Shown one piece after another: positions 46,416 through 57,640 of a DNA stretch of 64,000 nt (positions are counted from its first letter, which is position 1; each line of letters begins with the position of its first letter). The notes beneath the pieces are model-generated. The model had not been told where the DNA came from. It made no database searches and saw only the letters and a program-made list of their open reading frames with translations. Location: positions 64,448,335 through 64,512,334 of the forward strand of contig CM054178.1 in NCBI GenBank assembly GCA_028829895.1, written 5' to 3'. Source of the DNA: Sinotaia quadrata (lineage: Eukaryota > Mollusca > Gastropoda > Architaenioglossa > Viviparidae). A program made the translations under genes and the position numbers.

Positions 46416-46568
46416 TTTGAACTTGCCATAGATATGTATACTCATATTCAAAAGTGGAAGAGTGTGAGTCGGATATATGAAAAATTGGGGGATTTTCACC
46501 GCGCTATCAAAATACTGGATGAGAAGGAGCTGTATGAAGATGCATTTGGCTGTCTGGAGAGATTCCAG
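46416..46568 (+). CDS. TRANK1: TRANK1-like, exon 23 (TPR-like region)
   Basis: Acceptor TTTTCTTTTTTCAG at 46415, donor CAG|GTTAAA at 46569; 51 codons, phase 0. It encodes FELAIDMYTHIQKWKSVSRI and ILDEKELYEDAFGCLERFQ. The helix spacing resembles degenerate TPRs in the family. The donor is weak but the phase is right for exon 24. Confidence 0.9.
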
Positions 46569-47864
46569 GTTAAAATTAAGCATAAACTTTAATTAAAATG
46601 GCATAGATTATGGATTAGAAGTACATTTCTCACTTTTAAGAAATACAGTACATGTAACATACACAACATCATTGCAAATCTCCCGTCCATCAAAGCAAAT
46701 GCATAATTAAAAGGTCTTTTCTCAACTATTTGACTAGATTCCAGTCTAAATAAATACAAAATAATGCATTAATAATAATATAATGTATTCTTTTGAAAAC
46801 ATCTTTAATTTTTTTTTATCTAGTCATTTTATTTGTGGTATGTAAAAATAAAATTTAAATTGAGATGAATGAGTTGTTGTGAGCCAATATATTTTCATTA
46901 AATGTAGAAGCCATACAGATTTTGTCGTGCAATGTTTTGCAAGTAGTGAATTAATGATTCAGTATCAGCCAATGGTGCAAGAGTGCTTCATGTTATTTGT
47001 GTCATTGGAAAGAGATAAATTAACTGAAAATTTTCTTTCAGAAACTGTAAGGAGCAAGTGTTGATAGGGATGATTTTCTCTCTTTTGTTCATAATTAAAA
47101 TGTTCAGACAATTTTGATATTAAGGTAACATTATTCTTTTACTTTTAAAGCAGTTGGAAATGAAATTATATACAAGTAGTTGCAAATAAAATTACAAGAG
47201 TCCCTCAAACAACTATATAATGAATATTTGATCAATTCTCTCAAACTTCTAGGAAGAAACCATATTTTTTAAACTGCACGAATTCAACAGTAAGCATTAT
47301 TTAACAAGAGCTGTAAATGCACAAAGAAATAAGAGACATGAATTTAGCATATCCATTTGATATTTTGTGATTTCAAATATAACCAAGGTACAGGTAACAT
47401 TTTTTTAAATTGTCAAAAATGTTGCCACTATGAAACATTTTTGCTATTTAAAAAATGTCAGACTTAATTTTGTTTTGTTCTTCTAGAAACATTTTAAACT
47501 TTATATGATTGATTGTAAATCAGATAAAATCTCAGATGATTTGCCCCTTGTCTCATTCATGTCAATATATGGTCAAACAATATCAGAATGAACAGAGAAT
47601 CTGAAAAATGAACTGGTGACTTTAATAAGTAACAGAAGAATAGAGTGTGACTATCTTTATGATAGAGAGATAAATACGGCAGACAGAATTATGTTTATAG
47701 TTGACTCTAAAGACATATATGATGTGTAAATATTAGAGTGACCACAAAGTTTGGTAAAACATTTCATAGTTCTCAACTGAGTAATGATTAGACAGTCTCC
47801 ATAAGAGTCAGTCCTCTCCGGAAGTCTGTTATTACAACAATATATTCCCCTGCAGGCAGCTCCA
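46569..47864. other. First part of the intron between exons 23 and 24
   Basis: AT-rich, no element or exon recognised before the minisatellite. Confidence 0.6.
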
Positions 47865-48065
47865 AGATAAACAGCTGTAGTCTTGCAAAGAACATCTTTG
47901 TGAAATAGATAGGTGTAGTCTTGCGAGGAACATCTTTGTGAGATAGACAGCTGTAGTCCTGCAAAAATACATCTTCATGAGATACACAGCTGTATACTTG
48001 AAAAGAACATCTTTGTGAGATAGACAGTTGTATACTTTTTTGTAAGATAGCTGTAGTCTTCCCTG
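47865..48065. repeat. About 40-bp minisatellite
   Basis: Unit GCTGTAGTCTTGCAAAGAAC plus ATCTTTGTGAGATAGACA, about five copies, in the intron between exons 23 and 24. Confidence 0.9.
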
Positions 48066-48902
48066 GCAAAGTTACTGACTGAGGAAGGGTGATATCTTAG
48101 TCTATACTGAGCACAATGGTGGTCAATCAAGTAGCACAGTTCTGGTGAAGGTAGCTTGTAGCCTTGAACCCAAGCCAGAGCAGGATTCAGGCATATAGAC
48201 CAAATTCATGTGTAGCTACACAGATCATAGAAACCGGGTGATTACACTTCACCACAGAAACTGCTTCAATATGCCTAGTCATGTTTCAATATGCCTAGTA
48301 TAGAAAATAGGGTTAAAAGAAAAATTAAGAATGTTAAATCATTTTGTAGATGCACAATTTGGCTAGAGGGGAAAAAAGTGTTATAGATGGCAGCAATGTA
48401 GGGATGATTTTTTTTAAGAGCAATAGATAAAAGACCCACCCAATCAGTTGATGTTTGTTATGTGCACAATTCTCTCCTAAATGCTGACACCATACTTTCC
48501 TCATAAAATATCTGATCTAGAGGCTGCTTCTATAGCCAGTTGAGTGCACTATAACACTGAATTGAGAAAATAAGACCTGAAAGACATATGAACATAGATC
48601 TAATTACGATAGTTAGTACTTAAGAATATCATTTGCTCCAAATTTACTGCAGTGTTAATTTGGTATTATTATTCACACACACACAAAATAAATAAATAAA
48701 CTTGTTATAAGAATCCTTACAAGATGTTTTAATAGTGCCATTTATTATTGGTCTTCAGGCAGTGCAGTGTGTGTATGTGTCTTTAAATTATTCTATTAAT
48801 CATATTTTCAGATTTATGGTCAACAACAAAGTGTATAGCTTTATTATGACTTATACCGTATTTCATTGCTGTTAAATTAATCCATTTTGACGTGTATGTC
48901 AG

Positions 48903-49125
48903 GATTTCAAAAAGCAGCAATCTGCTACATTCAGGAATGTTGACCACATTCTCAATGAAGATTTTGTCAAGGGGCTTCGCATCAGGGCTGCTGAGTTCTA
49001 CTGTCGCCATAGACAAACAGCAAGAGTTCTTTCAACACTCCAGTCACTTCCAGCAGAAGACCAGATCAAGTTCCTTCAATCACATGGCTACCCATCTCAG
49101 GCTGCTTCTTTAAAGTACACTCAAG
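48903..49125 (+). CDS. TRANK1: TRANK1-like, exon 24 (C-terminal helical region)
   Basis: Acceptor GTGTATGTCAG at 48902, phase 0; donor CAAG|GTTAGT at 49126, phase 1; 74 codons. It encodes ILNEDFVKGLRIRAAEFYCR, then RQTARVLSTLQSLPAEDQIK and FLQSHGYPSQAA. This resembles the family region where helical repeats end in an xEDxIxFLxxH block. It is the last exon I can place from family resemblance. Confidence 0.88.
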
Positions 49126-49589
49126 GTTAGTATGCATTTAGATTGGATATACTCTCTGGGTGGACTTCTGATGGCAAACAATCAAGCTTAATTTCTTAAG
49201 TAACTTTCATTTATGTAGTTTTGAGAAGAATACACATTTAGAGTGGACAAGGCTTTGCGTAGACAAAGGAATAGTATTTCCATATCTGGGTGTGGCCATA
49301 CTGTTTGCAAAAGATAGATAACAGTGTTTTATTTATATTATTGGTTGGTTAAAAAAGAACTTTCCCATCCCTTAATACAATGGGCAGATAAACTTTGTCA
49401 TATTATGTACAAGTTTTTAAATAATATCTGTTCATAAACAGATCTTGATGGCAACCTTGCACATCTAGAGTCAGTTTTATTCTGGATTATAATTCAGCAT
49501 AGGTTACATGGCAAATTTGAGAGTTACCTGAAAGTAAATAATTCTGGTCATTATCCAATTACCTATTTTAGTTCACAACTATATTGAGG

Positions 49590-50030
49590 GTGATACTGGT
49601 ACTACCATTTTATGACAGTTTAGGGTGGACCTGGTACTACCATTTCACATATATATTTAGGGTCGACCTGGTAATACCATTTTATAATTATATTGAATTC
49701 TGGTGTGCATTGCACTGTTTTGTAAATAAGCTCAAGTAATTAAATTGCACGGTTTGTTTATGATTAGTTTGATTGTTTATTTTTGCTGTGATTAGTTTGG
49801 AGATGACAACTGTACTTTGATTAACCTGCAAATTTTACCATTTTGGGTAGTGCATTTAGAATAAGCTATATATTTTGTCAGTTTGGGTGGTGAATTTTGA
49901 TTAATCTGTACATTTTGCTTGACTGGATGGTGCATTTCGATTACACTACAAATTGTGCCAGTTTGGAAGGTGCAGTTTGATTAAGCTGCAAATTTTGCCA
50001 GTTTGGATGGTGCATTTTATATTTTGTTTC
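49590..50030. repeat. Two minisatellites in tandem
   Basis: First about 42-bp units with CTGGTACTACCATTTTA (49590-49690), then about 45-bp units with GCCAGTTTGGATGGTGCATT and GATTAAGCTGCAAATTTT (49790-50020). Confidence 0.85.
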
Positions 50031-50169
50031 TGAATGATTACTGATAAGCATTTATAATGTTCTGCTATATTCATAGCCACTTTATCACTTAGGCATAAAA
50101 TTACCACTTCACAGGCACTTTACTACTTTTATAAAGTAGTAGAAAAAAAATACTAGTAGCCACTGTGTG

Positions 50170-51340
50170 ACACCATGCCACACTGATTATTAGTTATGAT
50201 TATTATTATTTAATCACCCATAACTAGTTACAAGTGATGAGAATCTTAATTTATGTTATTAATAATTTTCCAGAAGACACCACTCATCTCTCCTCAAATG
50301 GCAGATATGCAGGCACTGTAAACGTTTTCTCTTATACAACATCAAGACAAACATTTACCATCACACAATATTTCCATAGGTGGAAAACTTCTTATCAAAG
50401 GAGAATCCATCGTTTATTCTACATTTAGCAAGCCCCCATCAACCCACTGTCTTCTCCAACATATGCTTTTCAGCATGTGTAAGAAGTTCAATAAATTTAT
50501 TAAATCAAGATTCAAATATACAACATATGAACATATCAAAAGAGCATTGACATTTACAACTTCACAACAATGTTCAATTAATGCTGGACAATCATTCAGT
50601 TTATCCTAGCAAAGACATAAGCTGTCAATAACATAAATATATAATCAAGTTCATGGATATCATCAGGCAAATGAGAGTGGGTTTTAGAGAAATAATTAAA
50701 GTCAATGCACATATCCTTTTCAAAGATGGCATCTGTCATCAACATGTGTTCCCAATCACACAGTTGCAACAAGTCACCGTCTTTCTTATTCAGGCGAGGG
50801 TCCACATGCCCCTTCTAGACATGTTACAAAACTGTTCCAGAATCTTTGATAAATTTACAAGCACACCTGGGAGAATCATCCTGAACTTTACATTAACTAT
50901 CAAAGTACAGCATAGGGGTGTTCTACAATCTTCGTGAGCATTCACTGCCACACCATGAAGAATGTTCAAAATGATCTTCATGAATTCTCGAGACCAAACT
51001 AAACCCACAAATTTCTGCTGTATTGGCTCTCAAACAGAATTAATAGAAATCAACTTACAGCAACACATTTTACAGAGAAGTTGACATCAACAGTGGATCC
51101 ACACACCAATGTGACCAAGCAGAGTACAGTAGTCACTGCTGCATGAGTGACAAAAGAAAAAGGCCTGCTTTTCTGCAAAAGACAATAAGGCAGCACTGAA
51201 TTTCAGAAATATGTCATCTCTAAACTCCATACTCTCTTACAAACATTCTCTACTTACCAAATCCTGCAACAGTTTCGTTAGCCCAATACATACCAATTTA
51301 TTCTGCTATATATTCCCCCTCCTTTTGAGATGTTAACCAT
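50170..51340 (+). repeat. Dispersed repeat family, copy E (5' part)
   Basis: Has the GATGAGAATCTTAATTTATG and GACACCACTCATCTC blocks, the AGCAAGCCCCCATCAACCCA block, and the CCTGCAACAGTTTCGTTAGC block shared with copies A and B. It lies downstream of exon 24. On the minus strand 50596-50805 has a short open frame (CDWEHMLMTDAIFEKDMC) of unknown meaning. Confidence 0.75.
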
Positions 51341-52464
51341 CATATTAACATCTACTCTATTAGGAGTAAATTTCAACATTACCGGTTAACCTTTCACCAT
51401 TATTTGAATCAAATAACTATTCAAAAGACACACAAAATTAATGTTGGTTTTAGGACATACACATAATTAATTCAACACATTTTAGAAACAAAGATGATAT
51501 AATTTTACATGCCACAATAATCACTGAGCATTAAAATATCAAATACCATATTAATTCCTCTCATTATAACTGGGAACATGACCAGTTTATGTCAACACAC
51601 TTAATGAGATATAAGCACAGTTTATCCTGAAAAATCGTGATAATTTCCCTTGTTATAAGTTATGAGACATGAACCATTATGCCTCTACACTGAAGGAAAT
51701 ACAAGTGCAAAACATGCAAAAATCATTATCATTATTTCTGTTCTCCTTGTGATAGAAGAATACAATCATGTTAGCATCATACAAATGAACTCAGGGAATA
51801 ATTATTCCTTTCTCTACAGTAGATACAAAATATTTATAAAAAGATTTTGCAGTCTATACAGAGACTTATGTACTGAACCCTTGCACTTCCATTTCTACTG
51901 CTCTGGACAAATAGTTGGCTCCTACATTATCAGTGGATTTGATTATTTCTACAGTATACCTATATAGTTTGAAAGTAAACTGTACAGTGTATACACTGTC
52001 AGCTAGAAAATGAACTTAATGCCCCTTTACTAAAATGTTTGAAAGTAAACACTGTAGTCTATACACTCTGTAAACTGGAACAGTAACTTAATGCCCCTTT
52101 AGTAAAATATTTGTAATCAATTAAGAGCTATACAGATCTACTTAATTATCATTATTAGTTATGTATTTAACCAGCCACTTTTAAGTTCTTATTAAAAATG
52201 GGTATATTCTAATTTCCTACACTACTTTTCACTTACAGGCAATCTCCACTAGGGGAAACATTTAAAAATGCAGATGTGATCATTATTCCTCGTTACTTTT
52301 CAGTTGATGAACCTTAGGTCAGTCAAGCACTGTTCAAGTTTTATGTTGTCCAGTAAGCTGATTTATCAAGTTTTCTTCTCAAATAATCAATAACTGTTAC
52401 TATGCCAACATAAGTAGGTATAAATGACTGCTCTCTGTGCATATCAACTGAATTGCCAATGTAG

Positions 52465-52857
52465 CTGACATAAATTATTGAAGTCTAAATACAACTTTAA
52501 TCCAGTAATCCAGGATGAAATAACATAAATTATTGAAGTCTAAATACAACTTTAATCCAGTAATCCAGGATGAAATAACATAAATTATTGAAGTCTAAAT
52601 ACAACTTTAATCCAGTAATCAAGGATGAAATAACATAAATTATTGAAATCTAAATACAACTTTAATCCAGCAATCCAGGATGAAATAACATAAATTATTG
52701 AAGTCTAAATACAACTTTAATCCAGTAATCCAGGATGAAATAACATAAATTATTGAAGTCTAAATACAACTTTAATCCAGCAATCCAGGATGAAATAACA
52801 TAAATTATTGAAGTCTAAATACAACTTTAATCCAGTAATCCAGGATGAAATAACATT
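52465..52857. repeat. 55-bp minisatellite, about 7 near-identical copies
   Basis: Unit GTCTAAATACAACTTTAATC, CAGTAATCCAGGATGAAATA, ACATAAATTATTGAA. Copies differ by one or two bases, so the expansion is recent. It lies 460 bases before the candidate last exon. Confidence 0.96.
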
Positions 52858-53319
52858 CATCTACCAATGCCACAAAGTCATTGTATATATTTATATATTT
52901 TTTCTGGACTGTCATGGATCCAGATCAGTACTTATTCATCCTATTCGCTTACAATAAAATCAGATTAAAAATATTACATCTAAAACATTCCAGGATACCT
53001 TATATTTTAAAATTTAATAAAAGATGTGTTAATTTAAGATTCATAAATCTCAGTCACCTTTCAATATCAAAATAAAATATTGTGAGAATACAATTCATGC
53101 TAGGGAAGATCACTCTTGATGCATATCTTTACAGAAGTATCAGTGATTACGAGTGAGAAATGCTCACCATATCTGTGATATCCGTAATGTAGTTTACAGA
53201 ATATTTGGAATGCCAGGTTTACCCACTGGAACATTTTGAAACAATCTTTGAATTAGAAATGTGAATTAAATAAAATGTGCATTTTGTATTTCTTTACTTC
53301 CTCATTGAACTTTTTTCAG

Positions 53320-53450
53320 ACAGAAAATTCTTACATTCTGAATTCCTAATTATTCCTTATTATTTCAGCGAAATGAAGTTCAAGATAACTCAAGGACAAT
53401 GGGAACTGGAGGTAAACTTGCATTTTGGCCAAAATATTCAACAGTGGTAG
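53320..53450 (+). CDS. TRANK1: TRANK1-like, candidate last exon
   Basis: Acceptor CATTGAACTTTTTTCAG at 53319; the AC lead completes the codon from exon 24, then 42 codons follow (RKFLHSEFLIIPYYFSEM, KFKITQGQWELEV) to TAG at 53450. The phase fits. A GAG|GTAAAC donor inside, at 53414, could instead lead to a further exon. A second strong acceptor at 53369 would give only AK then a stop. No family match was recognised. Confidence 0.32.
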
Positions 53451-54039
53451 CAGTTCTAATAAATTGCAACCATTTTCTATAGATTTCAGTAAAAATGCAA
53501 GAATTAGAGCTGCTATGTTAAATCAAGTCTGTAAATAGATAAATACATACAGAGCAAAGACTGAATTGTTTTTCTCACTGAACATTTGCTGGATTGATTT
53601 AAGACCTGGAATTGAGTGACTGAAGTTGAAAAATCAGTGATGAGTAAGGTCTAACATAAAGACATATGGCAGCAGAATCTTCACACTTGGACTATTCCAT
53701 TTATTCAGTTTGATCTGCATGGGACACCATTTTGAACTGTACATTTGTTCATTTGTCATCATACAGATTCCAGATAGTTTGTCTCTCCTCAGTTACACTT
53801 AAGCCATTAAACTGTTCAGTTTTCGGTTCTAACATCCCAGCGTTTGAGTTAATAAGTTGTTCAGTTCTATCAAAACATTTGAATATGAGATTGTTCTGCT
53901 CTTACTTAATAATGGGGTATTCAAATTATTTGCTTTTTTTCATTCAACATTTGTGAAAACTTCATGCATTTGATCAGATTGTTCATTTATCTTGAAGCAT
54001 ATTCAGCACTGATTCACAATTACTTGTGGCATCTCACTT

Positions 54040-54240
54040 TTTAGGTCTGACCTCACATTTGAGGCATCAATCTTTTTATTTCTGACTTGACATTTGAGGC
54101 ATCAGATTTTTTATTGACTTCACACCATTTGAAGCATCACATTTAGTTATGTCACCATACAGTTGAGGCACCACATTTGTCATTTATTTAAAGCATCGCA
54201 TATTAATTATAGTTTCATCTTCATATATTTGAGGTATTAT
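54040..54240. repeat. Degenerate repeat with CATTTGAGGCATC
   Basis: Five occurrences of CACATTTGAGGCATCA or close variants, about 35-50 bases apart. Confidence 0.75.
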
Positions 54241-55489
54241 TTTTTTTTCAGTTTTGCTATTACATGACAGCATTTTAATCAGTCAAATTCATTTCTTGTC
54301 AAACTATTGGGAATCCTCAAAATACATGGACACTTACATATAATATCCAGACAAGAAAACTTTAAAATGTTTTCATATGTACAATTTTTTTTTAATATGG
54401 GATGTAGATGCATCTCGAAAAGAAATTTATAAAATAAATATTGAACAGTATTACAAGTAACTGATATCTGTATGAAGCCTATTCCAATCTATGTTATGCC
54501 TTTTAAAGCCAAGTTTGTTTATTAATATATTTTTGTCAGAAGTCTTTGTTTCATGTGAAATTTAGTTATTTTTGAATTTGTGATGGTGTTCTTGTCTTTA
54601 ATTTTCCATATATTATTATTGTGATTTGAAGTAACATTTGTCATTGACCATTTATTCGAATTGACATACAATCATTCCTCAGATTATCATTTTACACCAA
54701 GGTGGAAAATGAAAATTGAATAAAAGGGCAATCATTGCCAACTCTTTCAAATATCTATATTCCAGTATGATCATTGGCTTTTATTAGAGCATGTGGAAGT
54801 TTTAATTATCAAGATTCCAGCTTACACATTAATGGCATCATTCTGTGAAATGTTAATATGTTCATAATATTTGTACATACAAATAATAAAGGTTTCTATT
54901 GCTTACCAAAATACTGACAATAATTTCACAAGCACCCTTAGCATCTGACAGTCCTGAAATCCTTTGAAATATTTAACACAAACATGAGACAAATAGCCTT
55001 TCACTAAGGATTCCATTTTTATCTCTCTCTTCCCCCCCCCGACACACCTACCAAACCTGAAAAATTGTTTAATCAACCATTCCAAAAATAAACCCTCTGA
55101 GGTGCACACACTCACACCTTTCTGCAAAACTGTAACAAGAAACAACAAAATCATTCAATGAGTTCAGTATTGACCTTATTGCAATAAAATTTGAATTAGT
55201 CCATTCAGAATAGTCATTTCACTAGACAAGTCCTGCCTCACTGTCTGTTAAGTGGCGTCTGCAGAAACATTTGACTGCTTCTAATTTGAGAAGTGTGCTG
55301 TTTCTATGTTGTCCATCATTGTGTGATAGTCCCATCTTACTGCATACAGCCAGTTTCAGTATTCATATGTAAAAATGGCTCTTCATTGTGTATTGAATAA
55401 TTGGCAGAATACTAGCCAAATGAAAGGAAAATCAACAGGTAAGGGAGTGAAAGTAAATCAGGTTAACCTAACCAGACAACAGCTAACAG

Positions 55490-55800
55490 TGCCGAATGAA
55501 TATATCCATGTTAACAAAACAAGATACATGAAACCATGTTAAACTAGCAAGTAAATCATCAATTAACAAAGTCAGCTGAATGATAACAGTTAAACTATCA
55601 ACTCAATCATCAATTAACAAAGTCAGCTACATGATACCAGGTTAATTAACTAAATCATCAATTAACAAAGTCACCTATGAAACCAGGTCAACTGTCAATT
55701 AAATCATCAATTAACAAAGATAGCTCAATAAAACCAGGTTAACAATCAACTAAATCATCAATTAACAAAGTAGGCTGAATCAAAGTAAATCAATCTGACA
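55490..55800. repeat. About 50-bp minisatellite
   Basis: Unit AATCATCAATTAACAAAGTC plus AGCTGAATGAAACCAGGTTAACT, about six copies. Confidence 0.9.
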
Positions 55801-56454
55801 GCTAAATGAAAGTGACTGTCAATAACATTTTTTGTCAAATGAATAAAATGTGTTAAGTCACGAGCTGATTTTAGTACCATAGTAAAATATAATCAATATT
55901 AAGATTATAGTGAGCACCAGACTCCCTTTACCATTATGTATGCATGCACACACGAGTCTCTAGTTCTGGTAGTTCTTCAGTTTCATTTCAGAAATCCTTC
56001 AAGATTTAATTTAGGCACTATATATAATCAATGAATGGTGCTGAGATTCACACGTGCACCTTTTTAAAATATTATTTATCAATCAGTGATGTTTGTTTTT
56101 TAGAACATTCCACAAATCTCAAATCGCTCCTGTACAAACAAAAAAAAATCCCCCCATCTTTACATACTGTAATAGCATGGCTATTGCAATATAAAATCCT
56201 GTAGTACCATCCTGTTTTAAGAGATGAATATATATGAGAAATATTCATTATCAGTTTTTAGTTTGAATATTTACTCTTCAAGTACAACATATTTTGAGAT
56301 ACAATTACAAATAAACCAGCCATGAATTGACTATATAAATTAGATGTTGGGTATAGTGTTAATACCACGATATATGGTCTGTTGGCGTATAAAGTTTGCT
56401 TCTCAACTAATGATCATTTTAAAGTTAACTCACTTTTCTATGCAAGAAATTAAC

Positions 56455-56740
56455 CTTTATAAAAGTATATTTGTGACGCTGCATGGTAAAACCCGGCTAA
56501 AGATGCTAACATTAATTTTGCGCTACAGCCATTTGTAAATCCCCTTTGATAGTCCAGGGGGGTATGTACTTTTTAAAAAAATGTAGAGTGAATAAAACTA
56601 TTTAAAATAAATTAAAATGTTTTTATTAAAATAAACATGAAATTCTGAACCTTCAATAAATTACAAAATAAAAACACTTTTGAATTTTTTCAATTTAGCT
56701 GGGTTTTGCCATGTAGCGCCACATTTATGTTTATAGGTAA
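56455..56740. repeat. Inverted repeat with about 190-bp spacer
   Basis: Left arm TTTGTGACGCTGCATGGTAA then AACCCGGCTAAA (56469-56501). Right arm TTTAGCTGGGTTTTGCCATG then TAGCGCCACA (56695-56725), its near reverse complement with a few mismatches. Could be a MITE or a transcribed hairpin. Confidence 0.7.
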
Positions 56741-57269
56741 AAAAAAGTATTTTACTAAGCACTATTTCAACCAACCTGTTGTAACCCTCCTCTTGTTTAT
56801 TAAACATCATTTCATTCTTCTCTGCTGTAAATGAGCTATACTTTTTTTTAAAGTCACATGCCTACAAGATGGTGATTCCTAAGATGATATGGCAAGCTAA
56901 ATTTAAAATTAATGGAGGCACATATAAGTACATCTACTAAATTAAATATTCAATGTGCTTTCTCCAAAGCTTTGGCTGTATTGCCACAAAGATGGTAAGA
57001 TTTTACATACACAAAACGTGCAACTTGTTTTAAAGTTATTTCGACTTCACATATTTTACCAACAATAAAAGGCTAGTGTCAATTGTCAATGCTTGCAAGA
57101 TTATGTTATACTTTTTGTGTTCATTGTTATATTTCCAAGTCAGCTACTTTCATTTCTATTCATCTTGTATTTAAAAGATCTTTCTGTTCTGCTTTCATTT
57201 TAATGCTTCGGCTTTAGAAATTATTATTACCCTCTGTACTTACATTACTCAGATTGTGCTGTGTTGGTA

Positions 57270-57640
57270 GTTAGTAATTGTACAGCTCAGATCTGGTTAA
57301 GGCTGGACTTTTAGAGTATATACTGCTCAGATCTTGCCAAGGCTGGAACAGTTGGCATACTATAGCTCAGATTCTGGCAAGACATTGTAGACTACCACTA
57401 AATTTACTGCTCAGATCTTGGCATGAAATGTTTATATTTACCTTTAAGTCTTCTCTCAAGTTAAGTATAAGTATAATATAAGTACTGCTCTAACCCTACG
57501 AAGAACTAACTGTGTACCAGTATAAGTACTGCTCAGACCCTACCAAGAATTGTCTGAGAAACCAGTACGAGGGGCTCAGATCTGACCAATTGTCTAATGT
57601 ACTAGCAAAAGTGTGGCTTGGATCTTGCAAACATGTTAAC
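57270..57640. repeat. Degenerate minisatellite with CTGCTCAGATCTTG
   Basis: About eight occurrences of GCTCAGATCTTGCCAAG or variants, spaced about 40-60 bases. The open frames across it are artefacts. Confidence 0.82.

Larger units (their letters stand above)
4728..53450 (+). other. TRANK1: TRANK1-like gene span (about 25 exons)
   Basis: Overall model of a TPR- and ankyrin-repeat protein with a UvrD/Rep-type SF1 helicase core. The exons were joined by reading frame, GT-AG or GC-AG signals and family resemblance. Approximate order in the protein: helical N-terminus (1-320), ankyrin-like (320-390), basic low-complexity region (390-650), pre-helicase (650-860), Walker A (about 890), Walker B (about 1225), motifs V and VI (about 1400-1470), TPR-like C-terminus (1515-1770). 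Vertebrate TRANK1 is longer, roughly 2,900 residues, mainly at the C-terminus, so either this protein is shorter or I missed C-terminal exons. The helicase motifs are intact, so this looks like a working gene. The biochemical activity of the family is not well defined. Junctions 3-4, 6-7 and 9-10 are unresolved. Confidence 0.85.

Noticed and set aside
50653..51008. Open frames of 70-95 codons on both strands in the dispersed repeat
   Set aside because: Not shared as open frames with the other copies, so probably not the protein of the element.
53370..53413. A 44-nt exon from the strong acceptor at 53369
   Set aside because: In the phase required by exon 24 it reads AK then stop. In the open frame the phase does not match. 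Kept only as an alternative end.
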